Source of the DNA: Myrica gale
Lineage: Eukaryota > Streptophyta > Magnoliopsida > Fagales > Myricaceae
Reading direction: 5' to 3'
Length of the DNA: 64,000 nt
Assembly (NCBI GenBank): GCA_963930655.1
Contig: OZ005602.1
Span: 28,223,840 to 28,287,839, forward strand
Of this stretch, positions 11,739 through 25,974 are shown in pieces. Numbering within the stretch: position 1 is the first letter of the stretch; every line of letters starts with the position of its first letter. A program made the translations under genes and the position numbers. The notes under the pieces were generated by a model. That model was not told the origin of the DNA, ran no database searches, and saw only the letters and a program-made list of their open reading frames with translations.

Positions 11739-13417
11739 ATGTTTAAGAACACCTTTCAGTCTGGATTTTTGTCCATCCTATACAGCCTTGGGTATGTAGA
11801 ATTTCTTGTTTCTTTAACTGAAATCAGGTTTCGAAGTTCCAATTTTGATGTTGAAATATTGAGAATGAAGCTCTGCATTTGTTATTATAGGAGCAAGCCT
11901 TTGCAGATATGGGATAAAGAAGGTGAGTGGATTTTGCTCGGTAATTAAGATGTGGTTTTGCTTCAGATGTTTCCTTCTACCTGTCAGACAAAGTCGTGTA
12001 CCATTGTTTCTGTTGGGAAGGGCCTTGCAGCATTGTTTCCCGGACAATTTGTTTTGTATTATACGTGTCAGATGACATCTTATTTTCTTGTGCATCTGAA
12101 TGGCTCGAAATGTTTAAGTTTTATTGTTCAGAGGTCCTTGTTTTGATTTTTAGGATGATTATGTTATCTCCAGGTCAGTCCTCTGTTATAAGTATATTTG
12201 TTTTTTTTATATGCTAAGTTTTTCCTTTTGTTTTCACCTTTGGCAGTTGTCAATGGTCACGTAAAGCGACCGCAGGATGACGACATACAATCCAATGTCC
12301 TTGAAATAGTTGGATCAAATATCCAGTCCACCTACATTACTTGCCCAGCTGACCCAGCTGCTACACTTGGTATAAAACTGCCATTTCTGGTCATGATTGT
12401 GAAGAATCTAAAGAAATATTTTACATTTGAGATTCAAGTTTTGGACGATAAGAATGTCAGGCGGCGATTCCGAGCTTCTAATTTTCAAGTGTGTAAGTCT
12501 GCCCATGTTTGTACTGTTTAAATGTTTTTTTCTAAAAACCCACCCCTCACTCCTTTGGTTGTGTGTGCTTGGATATTTTTTCCAAGAATGTTCTGGTTAT
12601 AGTTCTCAATGTATAGTTGTTAGCGGCAAGTTGGATCATTACATTTGATGTCTTTCTAGCTGGGTAGTAGGCTGAAGATTGCAATTAAGCAGTAATCAAA
12701 AATTTAGACATAGTCAATGGGTTTTTTGGGAATTATTAATTGTTTTTGGTGGTCATTTTTGAACTTTATAATGTTAAGTCTCGCTTCAATTCATTTAGGA
12801 TACTCTAGTTTATTCCTTGTGGTCTGTAGATATTATGTTTTGTTTCTCCATCTCTGAGGTATACAATAGTAGTTGTCATCTCTGAACTAGAGAATTATCC
12901 TTTATTCTGTGTTTGCTTCTAGATTTGTTTGGAAATATCACGTGAAGCATGAGAAACATAATTTGATACCAATAAGTTCTTGCGACTTCGGCTTAACGAT
13001 GCAGAGCTTCCATCTCTGATAAAGTAAGTATGTGACACTAGAAGTCCAAGGATGTTGAGAGTGTTTTGTTTTTATTTTTGCAGGCTGTCACTAGAGTGAA
13101 ACCATATATCTGCACCATGCCATTGAGGATGGACGAGGGCTGGAATCAAATTCAGCTGAATCTTGCTGATTTGACCAGAAGAGCCTATGGGACCAACTAT
13201 GTTGAGATGTTGCGTGTTCAGGTTCATGCAAATTGCCGCCTGAGAAGGATATATTTCTCCGATCGCCTGTACTCGGAGGAAGAACTCCCACCTGAGTTTA
13301 AGTTGTATCTTCCAATGCAGGTATGACCTTATGCTCTCTCTAAGTATGGCCATGTAGGTTTTGCACCTTCTCATTGAACATTTTTGGTTTAATGGCTATA
13401 TATTGCAGAAAGCATGA
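11739..13417 (+). CDS. CFAP20: Cilia- and flagella-associated protein 20 (CFAP20/BUG22) homologue
   Basis: Five exons on the plus strand: 11739-11791, 11891-11922, 12247-12488, 13084-13320 and 13409-13417. All junctions are GT-AG and in phase, giving 190 residues, close to the ~193 of animal orthologues. Diagnostic stretches are the N-terminal [60 protein letters not shown] and [20 protein letters not shown]. The last exon codes for only Lys-Ala before the stop. CFAP20 is an inner-junction protein of axonemal doublets in ciliated cells. Angiosperms have no cilia yet keep the gene, so its role here must be something else that I cannot read from sequence. It converges on HPR1, whose stop is 1.8 kb away. 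Confidence 0.95.
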
Positions 13418-14140
13418 CAAATCTCTTGGAAGGAGAGCTCCACCAACCCATATCTCTTGAAGACTTGGATTTGGTGATCGACAGTTTATAGCATTTTATC
13501 TTCCATCTTTATTGTTTTTAATATTGTAAACAGAATGTAACGAAATAACCTGGAAATTAACTACTGGTCTAGTGCTCATCTGAACTGGAGATCAAGCATA
13601 AATTGACTTGATTTTTATGCTTGTAATACTCGGATCTTTGTTAACGTCCTAGCGGGCACTGTGATATGCATGCCCAACTCGAGGATTTTTCCTCATTGGT
13701 GGCTGCAGATCACAATTACCTCTAGTTCTTTGTGGCGTTAAACCCATGGTTTTGGAGCTTGTTTTAGATGTCCTATCTTTCAACGTACTCATTTTTTTCT
13801 GGCAACAGTACCAGTTCTCGTCTCTGTTGCTTCAGTGATGTGTCCAGAAACAGTAAAAGGGTCTATCCCTCGTAAATTTCCCCCTAGATATAGGTAAATT
13901 TTTGAAAATAATCAAGTGCCCTGAGCTTCGTAAACTAGTGCGTGGGTTTAAATCAATTTAGTGTTGGTGATTCTTGTTGTGATGGATTGCTCGGCAAATT
14001 TTATAGCAGAAGAATGTGAGGGGCTTCTTCACTCTAAATCTTCATGCTGTAGATTCGGTCAGAACTCAGAAGACTGAACTCGTAAGTTATTCAGGCCAAA
14101 CTTTCATGTTCGATAGCTTGAATATAACTGGGAATAAACA

Positions 14141-14210
<70 letters not shown>

Positions 14211-15191
14211 CTCACAGGGATTTGCCAATTAGATCAAATGGTCTGAATCTAGCCTAAGAATTTTAAAGAAGTGCTGCATTTAGTGGCTTTTTTGGAATTG
14301 TCTCAATAGGATCATGCTACGTTACATAAGAAGTTGAGTATACAGAGCATAGACCAAGGGATCACGACTGTCGAGACAGGTTAGAAAACACACCCAAGAA
14401 TGATTTCAAAGTGCCACTATACGTAGGCCTCAAACATCGACTGGCCCCTAAATAATCCCTTCAATGCTGCTGCTTCTGGACCAATAGATCAATCAAGACA
14501 TTCTTCGAGCACCTTCTGAAGATTAAGGCACATCCTATATAGGTCCCTAATTTTCACCGTAGTTGGTCAACACACAGCACCTATCTCAAATGGGGCTACA
14601 CCAATTGCTATGCCATGTGCAGTTAAAGAGTGCATTCTACACACCATCGCTAAAACCTGTTCTCGAGATATCTTTCAAAACTAAAGAGGACATGTTCCCA
14701 GCTCTGGATAGTTGGTTGTTTTCCCGTCGTGAAAACAGGGAGTTTAAGAGTACTGCAGAACCCAAGTACTCGATCTTCATCACTGCATATTACAGAGCAA
14801 AGTATAGCTTCAGACCAGCAAAATTGTCCGAAATGGCCAACTACTGAAATAAAATCTATCAGTACATGGGAGGAAGCCAAATAGTTTCAAGTTGATTTCT
14901 GTCCAATGCACCTCAATATAATGATACAAAAGTTTCCAGAAATATGGCAGTTCTGCTCGAGTTGAGGCCACCGCTAACCTGTAAGATGGCAGAACTTCAA
15001 AAAGAACTGCATTTGGTATGAAATCTCGTTTGTATGCACTGGAACACGTGCTGGAATAGATTCCAAATGTCCCATAAAATGCGATAGTTACAAACTCTGC
15101 AACAATTGCCACTTTTGTAGTAGCTTTTACATTAAAATTAACACTCCCATTCCCTTAGTTGCAACCGAGAACCTCCATTGGCTCTAGCATA
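13418..15191. other. Convergent intergenic region, CFAP20 / HPR1
   Basis: Holds the two 3' UTRs and an (AT)n(GA)n microsatellite at about 14133-14208. The open frames here are low-complexity or unrecognisable. No gene is supported. Confidence 0.6.
14133..14208. repeat. Compound (AT)n(GA)n microsatellite
   Basis: A TA/AT run of about 45 bases followed directly by a GA run of about 28 bases. A short open frame across it is an artefact of the repeat. Confidence 0.95.
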
Positions 15192-18100
15192 TCAGCCAAC
15201 AACTTCTAAATCAACTTCTGCATCAGTCTCTCCATCTATCATTCCTGTCTCAACCTCAGCATCAGCTTCTAACTGCCCAGCCTCTTGACCAATGTCAGTG
15301 TCAGAGCTTTGTTTCTGATGTTCATCTGGTATGGGAGAGCCACCTTGGGATATATTGCCAGTTGCTGTGGCATCAGTGTCCATTTGCACTGCCGATGCTT
15401 CCAGATCCACTCTGATTCCTTCACCATCAACTTCACTTGCAGGAGTAGCAATCTTCACCAAAGAGAAAAGGTTATGAGATCCCCAACAAAACAAAATAAA
15501 TCAAACTACACTGAATAAGAATTTCCTTTTCTAATTTAACCATCTAAATATTTTATTGCAATCTTTTTGGTCCATAGTAATCTTTTTACAAAAGGTCAAC
15601 TTCATGTTTTGCTTCTCAATTTATCATTCTTTTAGATCCTTAACCATATATGATGCTGATACCAATATCCTCATTAAGAGATCCAAAACTTAAGAGTTTG
15701 ATACAATGGTTGACGTCAACATTTATTCTTTTGTTTGTTGCTTTCTCCATTTCCATGATGTCTGTACCAAAGCCCAAAAGTTGGCATGTGAAAAACCAGA
15801 GTTTCATTTTATAAAAATTCCCCATGTTTTACATCTCATTTGATATTGAGCAAAATGCTTCACCTTACAGCTTGCTTTTCAAACTTGGCACATGCCAAAC
15901 CTTTTATAATTTTATTCATGTCAATTTCATGATGTACAATTTAGAGGGATATAACAGCTGAGAGAATTAAAAAACACTGCAAAGCAAGATGTGGCTAAAT
16001 AAACCTGATTTTCCTCAAGTTGTGGTGGAGCACCCTTCGTTTCTTCCTTCTTAGCACGCTTAGACTTGTCATTTGGTTTTGCTTGATATTTTGACCGAAC
16101 ATCAGGTGGCAAAAGTTCCAGAGGAACAACTCCTTCAATGCCATGATCAGTGAACTGCAACCGAATACACCTTTTTTGAGTGATTGTTTGGGCATGTATA
16201 AATTAAAAACGTTTTGACTGTTAACATTGTACATACTCTAGAAAAACCATCCAAGTCCTGTCTAGCCGAAAATCTAAGTCCTTTCCAACAATAAACCTGC
16301 AAAAAAAGAAATGATAGACAATTCTGAGAAAGAAATAGATTTAAACATAAGGTTGCAGGCCAGTAGTCAATACTACTAACAAAAATTTAAAAATGCATGG
16401 TCAACAGCATTTGACTAAACATGTGATAAAACTCTTGAAAGGATTAAGTATCTTGATTAGCACATCATAGCACATGATATGACATAATTGTTATATGTTA
16501 TGAGGTGTATGCATATAGGATCATCTTTCGAGGAAGCACCAAACAAATTCAAACCTGAAGTTTTCTGAACAGAAACTTACCCTATTATTTTTGTGGTGAT
16601 ATTCAGCATCTATTCCAGCTGATTGGTCCATCTGTAATTCCAAAAAAAATTACTTAATTCTGACAATTGACAAAATGACAGTGAGGCTCAATTCACGCTA
16701 ACTTTGCCATTTAAAATGGACAAAGAAATATTCAAGCATAACCTCTTTTTTTTGTTACTTGGAAATTCATGACACAATGGTACTTACGTCTTCAGCCAAG
16801 GGTTTCCAGTACTCCGTGATCGAAGGAGTTCGGACACGTTGAGGATTGGTTAAAGCATTCTGAACATGTTTATAAGATCTTAATCATAACTCAATCATGC
16901 TATGAAGTCAAGTGCATATACAAATATTTCTCAAAATATGGGCAGGAATTATATAATTACAGAGCATTTACATAACACTGGTGGATTTAGTCTAACCTTT
17001 TTTGACCAAACACATGGACTCAGCAAAATTAATGAGGCAAATTAAGATTATATTAGGGTATTTCATTTAGCTCCTGTCTAGAAATCAATAATCTAAAACC
17101 TAGTTTGCATTTGCGTCAACGAAAATATTTTCACGGAAAATGGCGTCTTTTCTGCAATTCAGCGCAACCAATATAGTTTTCTAGTATTTTGTTGCACCAA
17201 AAGTCTGTATGTTAAGCCCCATAACACACAAAATGTCAGTTGGCAGCTCCGGCAATGGGGGAGAGAGGGAGGAGGGAGGGGGGGGGGGGAGGCGCAAGCT
17301 TCTGTAAGGGGTGCATGGCCAGAACAAGATGTATCATCTTTTGATTTTGGAGGAAGAGAAGTTATTGACAGTGAATGGAGAAAAATCCTTCTTAATCTAT
17401 GGAGATTCTTTTCTTCTTATGATCAATAGGAAAGCGTGTAGAAAGAATAAAGAGACCTTGCACATGCTATGAACACCTAAAGTGAAAACATTAAGAACTT
17501 GCAAGGAGTTGACAAAACTCAGATGAAGGAAGAGCCAAGAGAAGAGTGTTCTCAAGTTGAGTGACGAACATTTTCCATTGAAATTATGGTGCTCTTATAA
17601 CTGATCCACCCTAGTGCCATCTTTGGAGTTCAGAAATAGATAATTCTGGATGATAATTGTTAAAATATAACAACAGATAGTTATTAAACCAGCATAATCA
17701 ACACATCGCGAGTAATAAAGATATAGGTTTGCTGCTGCGGGACATGGAGACAGTTTTGAAGTAAACTTGCACAAGTGAGGATAAGGTTACTTTGTTAAAG
17801 AAATAATGATAATCACTAAAATGATACACACCGGATTCTGATCCGCCCATTTCCACAGCTGAGAAAGTTCTTTATTTCCCATTCTCCACCTTGGTCGACT
17901 GCAGTATTACCAAATTTATTAATCAACAAAGAATACAGCTCAAAACACTATCCTTTTATTTTTTATTTTTTCTGGAAGCTCATAAACACTCTCCAATAGT
18001 TGGTTTTAGGATATCATAAATCCCCTGTTGATTGATTCCTCTACTTAAGAAGGGGAACCATCATGCAATGCCCCATATTGACCCTTGCAATATGAAAGCA

Positions 18101-21100
18101 TGGATTCAAAAAAATTCTATCCTTCTAGTATTCCTCTTAAAAACAATCAAATTCCCAATAACTCATTATGGTTGGAAAAAAAAATCATCATGGGAAATTA
18201 CTTGCATACCGCTTTTTAGCTCCATCTTGTACTGTTTTCTTCTCCAATGGTTGCTTCTCAAATGGCGGGCAACCATCACGTTTCCACCACACCTAAGAGC
18301 ACAGAGATTTGATACAAATTGAGCTAGAGAGCAAGATCAAACTTTTCACAATATACTTTAACAGGGAGATAAGGAGGAAGTGCCACCCCCCAGCGGGAGA
18401 GAGAGAGAGAGAGAGAGATTGAGAGCACACTCACCCAATTCTTCTCACGTTCTAGTATATGGTCTATTTTATGAAGAAAATCTATTCCTCTCGGTGGAGT
18501 TATTTCAAGCAGCTTTTTCACACGCTCCTCGCATGTTTTTATTTCTTCTTTCTGGAATCAATAAGGGTCGTCAAAGAATGTAGGGCGGTATTATAGAACT
18601 GTGTAGACATCTAACATGTCCTCACCAATATACAATTCTCCAGTATATAAGCTAAATCAGCACCGAAAGCAGGATGTTGATGTCCATGAAGCAGTAGAAC
18701 TCATCACCCACAAGTAAGAAGATCCCATTGTTTATAAATAGTCTTCAGAAGACAAAATATAAGAGAGCACTAACCATGTTTTCAGATGGCAAATCTTTCT
18801 CGTTCTTTCCTGGAGCCTATTGTGCAAATAAGAGTTGCTTGATCATCTAACCCACAGATATCGAAATTCCAAGTCACACAAAAGACTTTAAATTGAAACC
18901 TTTAGATAATCATTACCCTCAGATAATCAAACAATATGAGGCACTGCACAAGAATATGGCGTCGAAAACTTGGATCCTTCAACTGTGGCCCAAAAAAAGT
19001 TCATGTAAATACATGGATCTTCAATCAAAACTCAAGCTATTCTCCAAAATGCGAAAACTACATATTCTTGTATCAATCAATTTTGGAAGTCCTAAACACT
19101 GCTTACCTCTAAACCCATTAGTTTACTGCTTGTAAGATATTTAATGCTGAAAGCCGTTGCCTCTTCCTCCAGGTTATTAGCGTCCCCCTCTTCATCACTT
19201 AACGGTTGAGATTCAAAGGTATCCAGGACCGTCTATAGATAACAAATACAAGGAGAAACACTGAGGTAACTTATGAAACATCAAGACCAAGAAGATCACA
19301 AAACCTACTGGGCAGATGAAAGGTTTACCATTAAACAGGACGAAAATTTATGCCACTTAGCAGGAGCAGGAGTTAGAGAAGCAGGGTTGCAAAAATATTC
19401 CTGAAAACCCAGACAGACATCCATCAGAAAATTTAGCTGAAGGATGAAAACGTCACATTTCTCATCTATCTAACCTGCCTAAACTAAAAAAATTTCAAGT
19501 ATCACTGCAGTAAGTTCTGGTATTATGTTTTAAGAACTGGGTACAGAGACTTTTATCAATGGTGTGGCAGCAATATACATGAAGAAGTGACTCTTCTCCT
19601 CTTCTCACAGTGCTTCCAAGTGAGAAAATTTACCTGTAAGCTCCAAAAGGTCATATAAAAGTTGAAATCAATAGAAATGCCTGAAAAACAAGGAAATTGG
19701 TTAGTGTATATGCTGAAGGAAGAATCTTGTACACCGTAAATAACAAACGAGGAATAGCTAGATTTTAAAGAAAGCCAAAATGCTGTTTATCGAGGGTGTA
19801 CCATCAGGAGGATCTTTCTCATACTTTGTTTCATTAGATGTGTTAAAAACTCCTTTTATATTGACAGCTGCAAGAAGTAACTGAAATCAGCAAGAAGCCA
19901 TAATGCAGCCAAAACAACAAAAGCAATCAAAACAAAAAAGAAAAATCCAAGTTGACAACTTAGGTACTTATAGTACCTGACCGTTCAGATAATGGAAAAA
20001 AATGAGCCAAAAACATGAGAATTCGTCCACAAAACACCACATCATTAGCCTGAATATAAAGCAATGAAAGAACAGGTCAGATCCACAATGATATCTTATA
20101 CAAACAGACCATATCCTGCTTCCTGAATGACAAAAATGTCAAAAAAGTTAAGTTTAGCTGTCAATATTATAATTGTGAAGGTTTAAAAATAATATGATTT
20201 GAATCCAAGCAAATGTTAAAATAGCTACAGTTCTACATTCTTTTTATAAAGAAATCCATTTAGTCAACAAGCACAAATATCAAGGCTTGCTTGGTTGGTC
20301 ACCTTGAGGATTCCCCCCATATGTCTGAAAGGTCTAAATATAGAAAGACGACAGACTACTTTCCACCCACCACTCTGCATCTTCTATTTCCTTGGTAAGG
20401 GGAAGTTGGATGTTGATACTGCAATATAGTAACTTGGCCTATTATTTCTCAAATGACAGTCTCCTTCACCTTCATTACACAGGCAAGTAGATCATGGAGA
20501 CTTTGCCACTATCTTGCAATAGGTACTCTCCAAATGTGTCACATCTTTAGCCTATTTAAGCCCACATTAAACCCCAGAGAGATCGGTAGGTAGTTAGATA
20601 ATTTGGTTGGTCAAAGGGGCTGAGGTATAACCCAACCATTTTCTTATTGCAAACGCTCCAGGTCAGGCTCCTGGTCAACAATCACTTCAAGGACTATACA
20701 TACAGCATCCACAATAGCATAATATTCATTAACTCAAACAAGAACCAAATTGTCTCTGCAACACTTGTGCCTTCATCAGCACCTTGGACCGCTAGAATAG
20801 AATGCCTCCTCATGTTCATGAACCCCAGCCTGCTCTTTGATGAGATATTTGATCAGATGAACAAGAAGATTGAGTTTTATAACCCCAACAAGAGCTCTCC
20901 CATGGATCAGAGGAATACAAATAAAGGAGGGGGCAAAGGCCAGGTTGGTTAGTACCTAGCTGACTGAGACTTAAGAAACTAACCAACACTGGCTGGCTCA
21001 GCTTTGACAGTTTGGGCTGGCCAGCGACTCAGACATAAGACCAGCAAGAATACTGAAGCAGCTACTTAATTGACAACACCTTAAATTTGAGTTCTAAATT

Positions 21101-24100
21101 CTCATGTAGCAGTGAAAGAACATAACTGGGTCAAACCTTCCAGCCAAAGAAAGGATACAATAGACATGTTCTTTCCTACATTTGTGATGGCTGGTAAATT
21201 TGTATCAGTCATAAAATAGTTTTCAGAGATTACAAGATCAAGTTGAACGTGTAATGTCCTTAGGTAAATGCACTAACTCTCAAATGTCACAAAGAATCCC
21301 AATGTTGTATAGAAGAGAAAAAAAAAATGAGAGAGAGAGAAAGAGAAGGGGGGGGGGGAAGCAAACTGTAAGCAAAAGAATATGAAAAACAAGAGCAAAA
21401 GAATGATAACAATGCGTCTTGATACAACCTTTGATAGACGACGAAGAAGTTGATTGCACGTTCTCAACATCACAAGCTTTCCACGAGCAAAAAGCTCTTG
21501 CTGTTTGTATTGCAGCCAGAATTTTTCAAAGCAAACATAAGCAACGAGATGGAGTACAGTCATTACTGACTCCAGGAAAATCAAAGCAGAAAATGTATAA
21601 ATGAATCCAGCAGAAAATAGTTACCTTTCCTAAGACATCTTGTTTACTTTCTATATAACCAAAAATATCTTTGCAGTTTCTCATTGTAGACATTTCTGTC
21701 AAGTCTTCCAACAGTTGAAATATCATACCGCCTTCGACATGTTCTCTCTCACAAAGATACAGCACAATGTCTACCAGGGAAAAGTGTGACCATTAGATTC
21801 TACTAGTTTAAAGTTTACAAACTCAATTATATGCCTAAAGCAAAAAAAATTCACAACAACTATCCAAAGATACTCCCCAAAGAAGTCACAACACAGATAC
21901 AGACTATTAGAGACTATCAAGAATCATTGAAGCCATCCAAAGAAGAATTGGAATTGAGATATGGAGAAACATCAACACCAAAGATATAATATTCAACCTA
22001 TTTTCCCAACATACTCATAAAAAAAAAATCCATTTATGTCATTCCAGGGGTACCAAAATAAAGATAAATTTTCCAGAAAGCTTGTTGTAATGGACTGCAC
22101 AGTGTGTGTATCAGTCCACCAGTGCCAGCAATAACCATGGCATTTCGCAAGAGAATGCTAATATCATGTGGCAATGACCAGTACAAATTGACGAAAAAAT
22201 TTCTTGAAAAATAGTAAACCCTTATTTATCTCTAGCTAAGGTAACCGTTTAAATTCTAGTAGTGCCAACTAAAGGAGAAATTAGTGAATCCCATTCCTTA
22301 AGGTGAGAAACCATACTATATTTTTATCCCAATCTCAATATAAATAAAGCCGGATCACCCATCTTTGGGTAAACGACTTTTAAGGTGAAAGTAATCCATT
22401 CACGTCAAAGCATTACCACAGAAGACATTAGCATCAACTTAAGCTGTTGTTCCATAAGGCAGCTTTCCTAAGTTTCGTGCCCATAAATCATCTAATTGAT
22501 CAGGTAACCACCCTATACGAGTTCTTTCAGGGGATAGTCACCATCTGAGCTCAGACTACTAAAGATGCCTATAAAAAATTGCAATTCATGTAAGAACAAC
22601 CTAACAAAATACTTCATGAACAGAATGAATCTTACTTTTTTATGGGAAAAATATATTTTTCACCCCCGACTATTGGGGTTTTGATACTTTGCATCCCAGG
22701 TTATCAATTTCGTTACATTTCGCCCCTCGACTACCAACTGTTTACAGTTTGAACCCCCAACCGTTAATTTGGATGGAAATTGCTATTTTTGTTCAATTAA
22801 ATGACAAATTTACCCTCATTTTTTCTTATAATTTGTACGAGTTAATTATATTTTGTACGAGGGTAAATTTTTCATTTCATTGAACAAAAATAGCAATTTT
22901 CATCCAAATTAACGGTTGGTTGAGGGTGAAAAGTGTAAACGGTTGGTAGTTGAGGGGCGAAATGTAACAAAATTGATAGTATGGGGTGCAAAGTGTCAGA
23001 CCCCTAATAGTCGGGGGACGAAAAATGTATTTAACCTTTTTTTTAGGTCACCATAATTACTAGTTTGGGTAATGCAGCAGGGCAATTTGAAAGAAGAAAA
23101 CAATATTTGTTTGATATAGATGGAACATTTAGATGCTTCAAATTGCAATTTTTCATAATTTTGGGAAAATATATTTCTTTTCCTTGGGACAAACTGCCAC
23201 CAGGAATATATATGTTCTAAAAACAGTCACTAAACCACAGTTCTTTCGGACTTCACTTCCTTATTTTAAGATCAAGCTGACGATGAAACAGTAGAAAGCA
23301 AACACGAACCTCGCCCCACATTTTAGCGAGCATATTTTTTTTATATATACAAATAAAAGTATTCAACCAAGAACCCACTAAGGAATAGCATTACATCAAA
23401 ATCGATTATGACATCAGATGTTATGATCACAATGTGTGAAAAAAAAAAACCCAGTACAAAACAGTGTTAAAAATTACCACTAAATCTAAACATGAAATTT
23501 TGGATAACTCCTAAACTGAATCAACATCAGCAGATTTTTATAAGTAAGGCAATTTTATTGAAAGTGAATTTGCTCCCTTACATTGTTTTATAGGCTGAAT
23601 ACGAATGATTTTCTATTTTTCTTTTTTCAATTTTCACCACAAAAGCATTTTATCCTTAGAAAGTTATAAGCTCAGAGAATCAGCAATAGATTATGGGACA
23701 CTTCATAGTAAATTTTAGCAGGAAGAAACTTGTACAGACCAAGAAGACGAGGAATATGACCCCGAGTAGTTTCGCCATCATCAATTGGTTGCCCGTACTG
23801 CATTATTTGCTCCCCTGACTGCACTGCAGATGACTGTACCAAATACAAGCAAAACTTAATTCACTCATTGATGAAAATACTAAAGGTGAACTGCCATATG
23901 ACTGAAATCTAATACATTTCCAGCTCATGAAGAAAATTTATGTTCTTTCTTTTTATTCCTGTAGGTTTTTGCTGTACTAAACAAAGGTGAAGAAAAATTC
24001 TCAACAGCCTGCTTTCTACAGTGAATGCAGGCAGCCTGATTTAATTTCGAAGATCCAATCTGAGTAAATTTCCTCAGTTTTGATATTAATTTCAAAATTA

Positions 24101-25899
24101 AGCTGTGAATGGAACTAGCTCTAAATGAATGAACAGAAAGCAATCTGATCACCTATTCAAGAGGAAAAATTACACCCAGATATCTAAAAACCAGGACCAA
24201 ACTAGGGAAACTCATGTTAATGGAAAGTTCCTATTCTTGTGCTGTTGCTATACTTTTTTTTGGGGGGTAAGTACATTTGAATCATGAAATGAAAAGAAGA
24301 AATGATTTCCTAGGAAAGAAAAACAAATCCATCATCCGTACCTCCGCACAAGGATTTGGATAAAAACATTCCACAAGTTTCACTATACAAACCCTTGAAC
24401 ATTGTGAAGAAGCACAAGAGAATCACCAGAGAGTGGAACATACCGCCAGTTCCTGAAGCAATGTGCGAAGAATATTTTCCAATAATTGATTCTCATCTTG
24501 GGCTAGTTTCGTTTGTTTCTGTCAAGAAAAGAGAATTTCCAGATTAAGACCCAAAAAGATAACTCATAACATTATGTTAAATAACCATGCAAGCCACCAA
24601 TATAATATCTTTGTTTGACAGCATGACTTTATCATATGACCCACTGAATAGCATTAGTTGAATTTTTAACTTTCCAATTAACCAGTGCTATAAGGACTCC
24701 CACAAAGGATCAAGCACCAAACCCTGTTTGGAACAAGGATATTGGGGAGACGTTACAGAACTAAGACAGATCAGCGCAGAGAAGGTAGATTAATATACTG
24801 CTGTTTTGCTTTAACAGCCATGCCTACAACAGAATGGAAATGGAAACTTAGCTACTGCACCCAAAAAATAGGTATTACTTACCTGGGGTTTTATAACTTC
24901 CTGAACTGTCTGTAGTGCAAAACTTTCAGGTGGCCCAGGCTGTAGGATGGCCCTCTTGAACACTTCCTGAGAATCATATACAACAGCTGGCATAAATATA
25001 TTTTCATGCTGAAACCAAGTTAATAAGTGACAGTAACAACAACATCAACAACAAATAACAAAAACTAAGTATGATAGTTAACTCGGGGACCTAAGTGTTC
25101 TGCAGTTGATTTAAGTATAATGCAAAAGACTAATTCTAGAACTGTATAAAACACGATATAAACGATAACTATATAAAGCACAGTTTCATCTACCAATTTT
25201 AGACAGATGTCGCAACTTCAAGTTCTAAGAGCTCAACAATAGCTTTTTATTTCAAATTGGGCAGTAGCCCAAACGGCACTTCCACTTCCTTAATCTGGGG
25301 GGGTGGGGGTGGGGGTGGGGGAGGGTTTAAATCTCAGGGAGTGCATGAGTTAAACCGCAAAACAAATTAGGAAAAGCCAAAAGAAAATAAGGAAGCACTA
25401 GAACTCTTAAACAAACCAGTGGAGATAGGCCGTACTACAATTCGGCGACAACTAGGTTCATACTCTGCAACTTGGCTCCATAAGTGTTTTAAGATAAAAA
25501 ATAATACAACTACGATGAAATATCCAAAAGGAATACTTCTTCCAGCCAATCACATCGAGGTCACCGACAACTGATGAAACAACCAAGAAGGATGGCTTAC
25601 CATGTTGAAGACTCAATCCGAAGTCTTGGAAAAGCACTACCAACTCTCAAAGCAACTTCAAACAATCAATGCTCAATTTGCAAACTGATCGTCAGCTGCG
25701 AAAACAAATATAAGATACGAACATGGAAAGGAAAAAACAAAAGCATAAATTCTACGATTCTGTTTCGTTCCCCAGAAAACCACGGAAGAAGAAACATTAC
25801 TGATTTATTTCATAAATCATATACCAGAAAATTACTAAGCTGGCTCCAAGCAGGAAACTTGAATTAACTTACCCGTTCAATTATGTTGCTGCGGTTCAT
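15192..25899 (-). CDS. HPR1: THO complex subunit 1 (HPR1/THO1)
   Basis: Twenty-one coding exons on the minus strand, all GT-AG and in phase, 616 residues: 25873-25899, 24883-24966, 24444-24518, 23740-23833, 21625-21770, 21429-21500, 19977-20049, 19802-19867, 19634-19680, 19329-19400, 19107-19232, 18917-18982, 18775-18816, 18435-18551, 18210-18292, 17832-17898, 16788-16859, 16581-16631, 16237-16296, 16005-16154, 15192-15452. The protein matches plant THO1 along its length, for example QELFARGKLVMLRTCNQLLR, DFLHKIDHILEREKNW and WRMGNKELSQLWKWADQNP. The last ~110 residues are a Lys-rich then Asp/Glu-rich tail, with no death domain as in animals. THO couples transcription to mRNP packaging and export, and in plants to siRNA production. 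The first exon (MNRSNIIER) lies in a duplicated block also found upstream of PIGM. Confidence 0.96.
22643..23036. mobile_element. Fold-back (long inverted repeat) MITE in HPR1 intron
   Basis: Two arms of about 175 bases (roughly 22645-22817 and 22859-23032) are imperfect reverse complements around a ~40-base AT-rich spacer. Matching blocks include ACATTTCGCCCCTC, CCGTTAATTTGGAT and TTGCTATTTTTGTTCAAT. An RNA of this intron could fold into a long hairpin. The element is non-coding and sits in the intron between HPR1 exons 4 and 5. Confidence 0.8.
25255..25400 (+). mobile_element. tRNA-derived SINE-like segment, HPR1 intron 1 copy
   Basis: Contains an A-box-like TAGCCCAAACGG and a degraded B-box-like GGTTTAAATCTC separated by a G-rich expansion. 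The homologous position in the second duplicate has a better B-box, GGTTCAAATCTC. Presence in both duplicates implies insertion before the duplication. Confidence 0.5.
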
Positions 25900-25974
25900 A
25901 GAGTTCAAGCACCCTTACTGCAACGGATTCCCCAGAGGCAGAGAGAGAGAGAGAGAGGGGCCCAGTGTAGCACC

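Noticed and set aside
14016..14246. 76-codon frame containing Tyr-Ile and Glu-Arg runs
   Set aside because: Produced by the (AT)n(GA)n microsatellite.
20647..20952. 101-codon frame in an HPR1 intron
   Set aside because: No recognisable domain, and it lies between well-defined HPR1 exons. It may be old transposon debris but I cannot support that.
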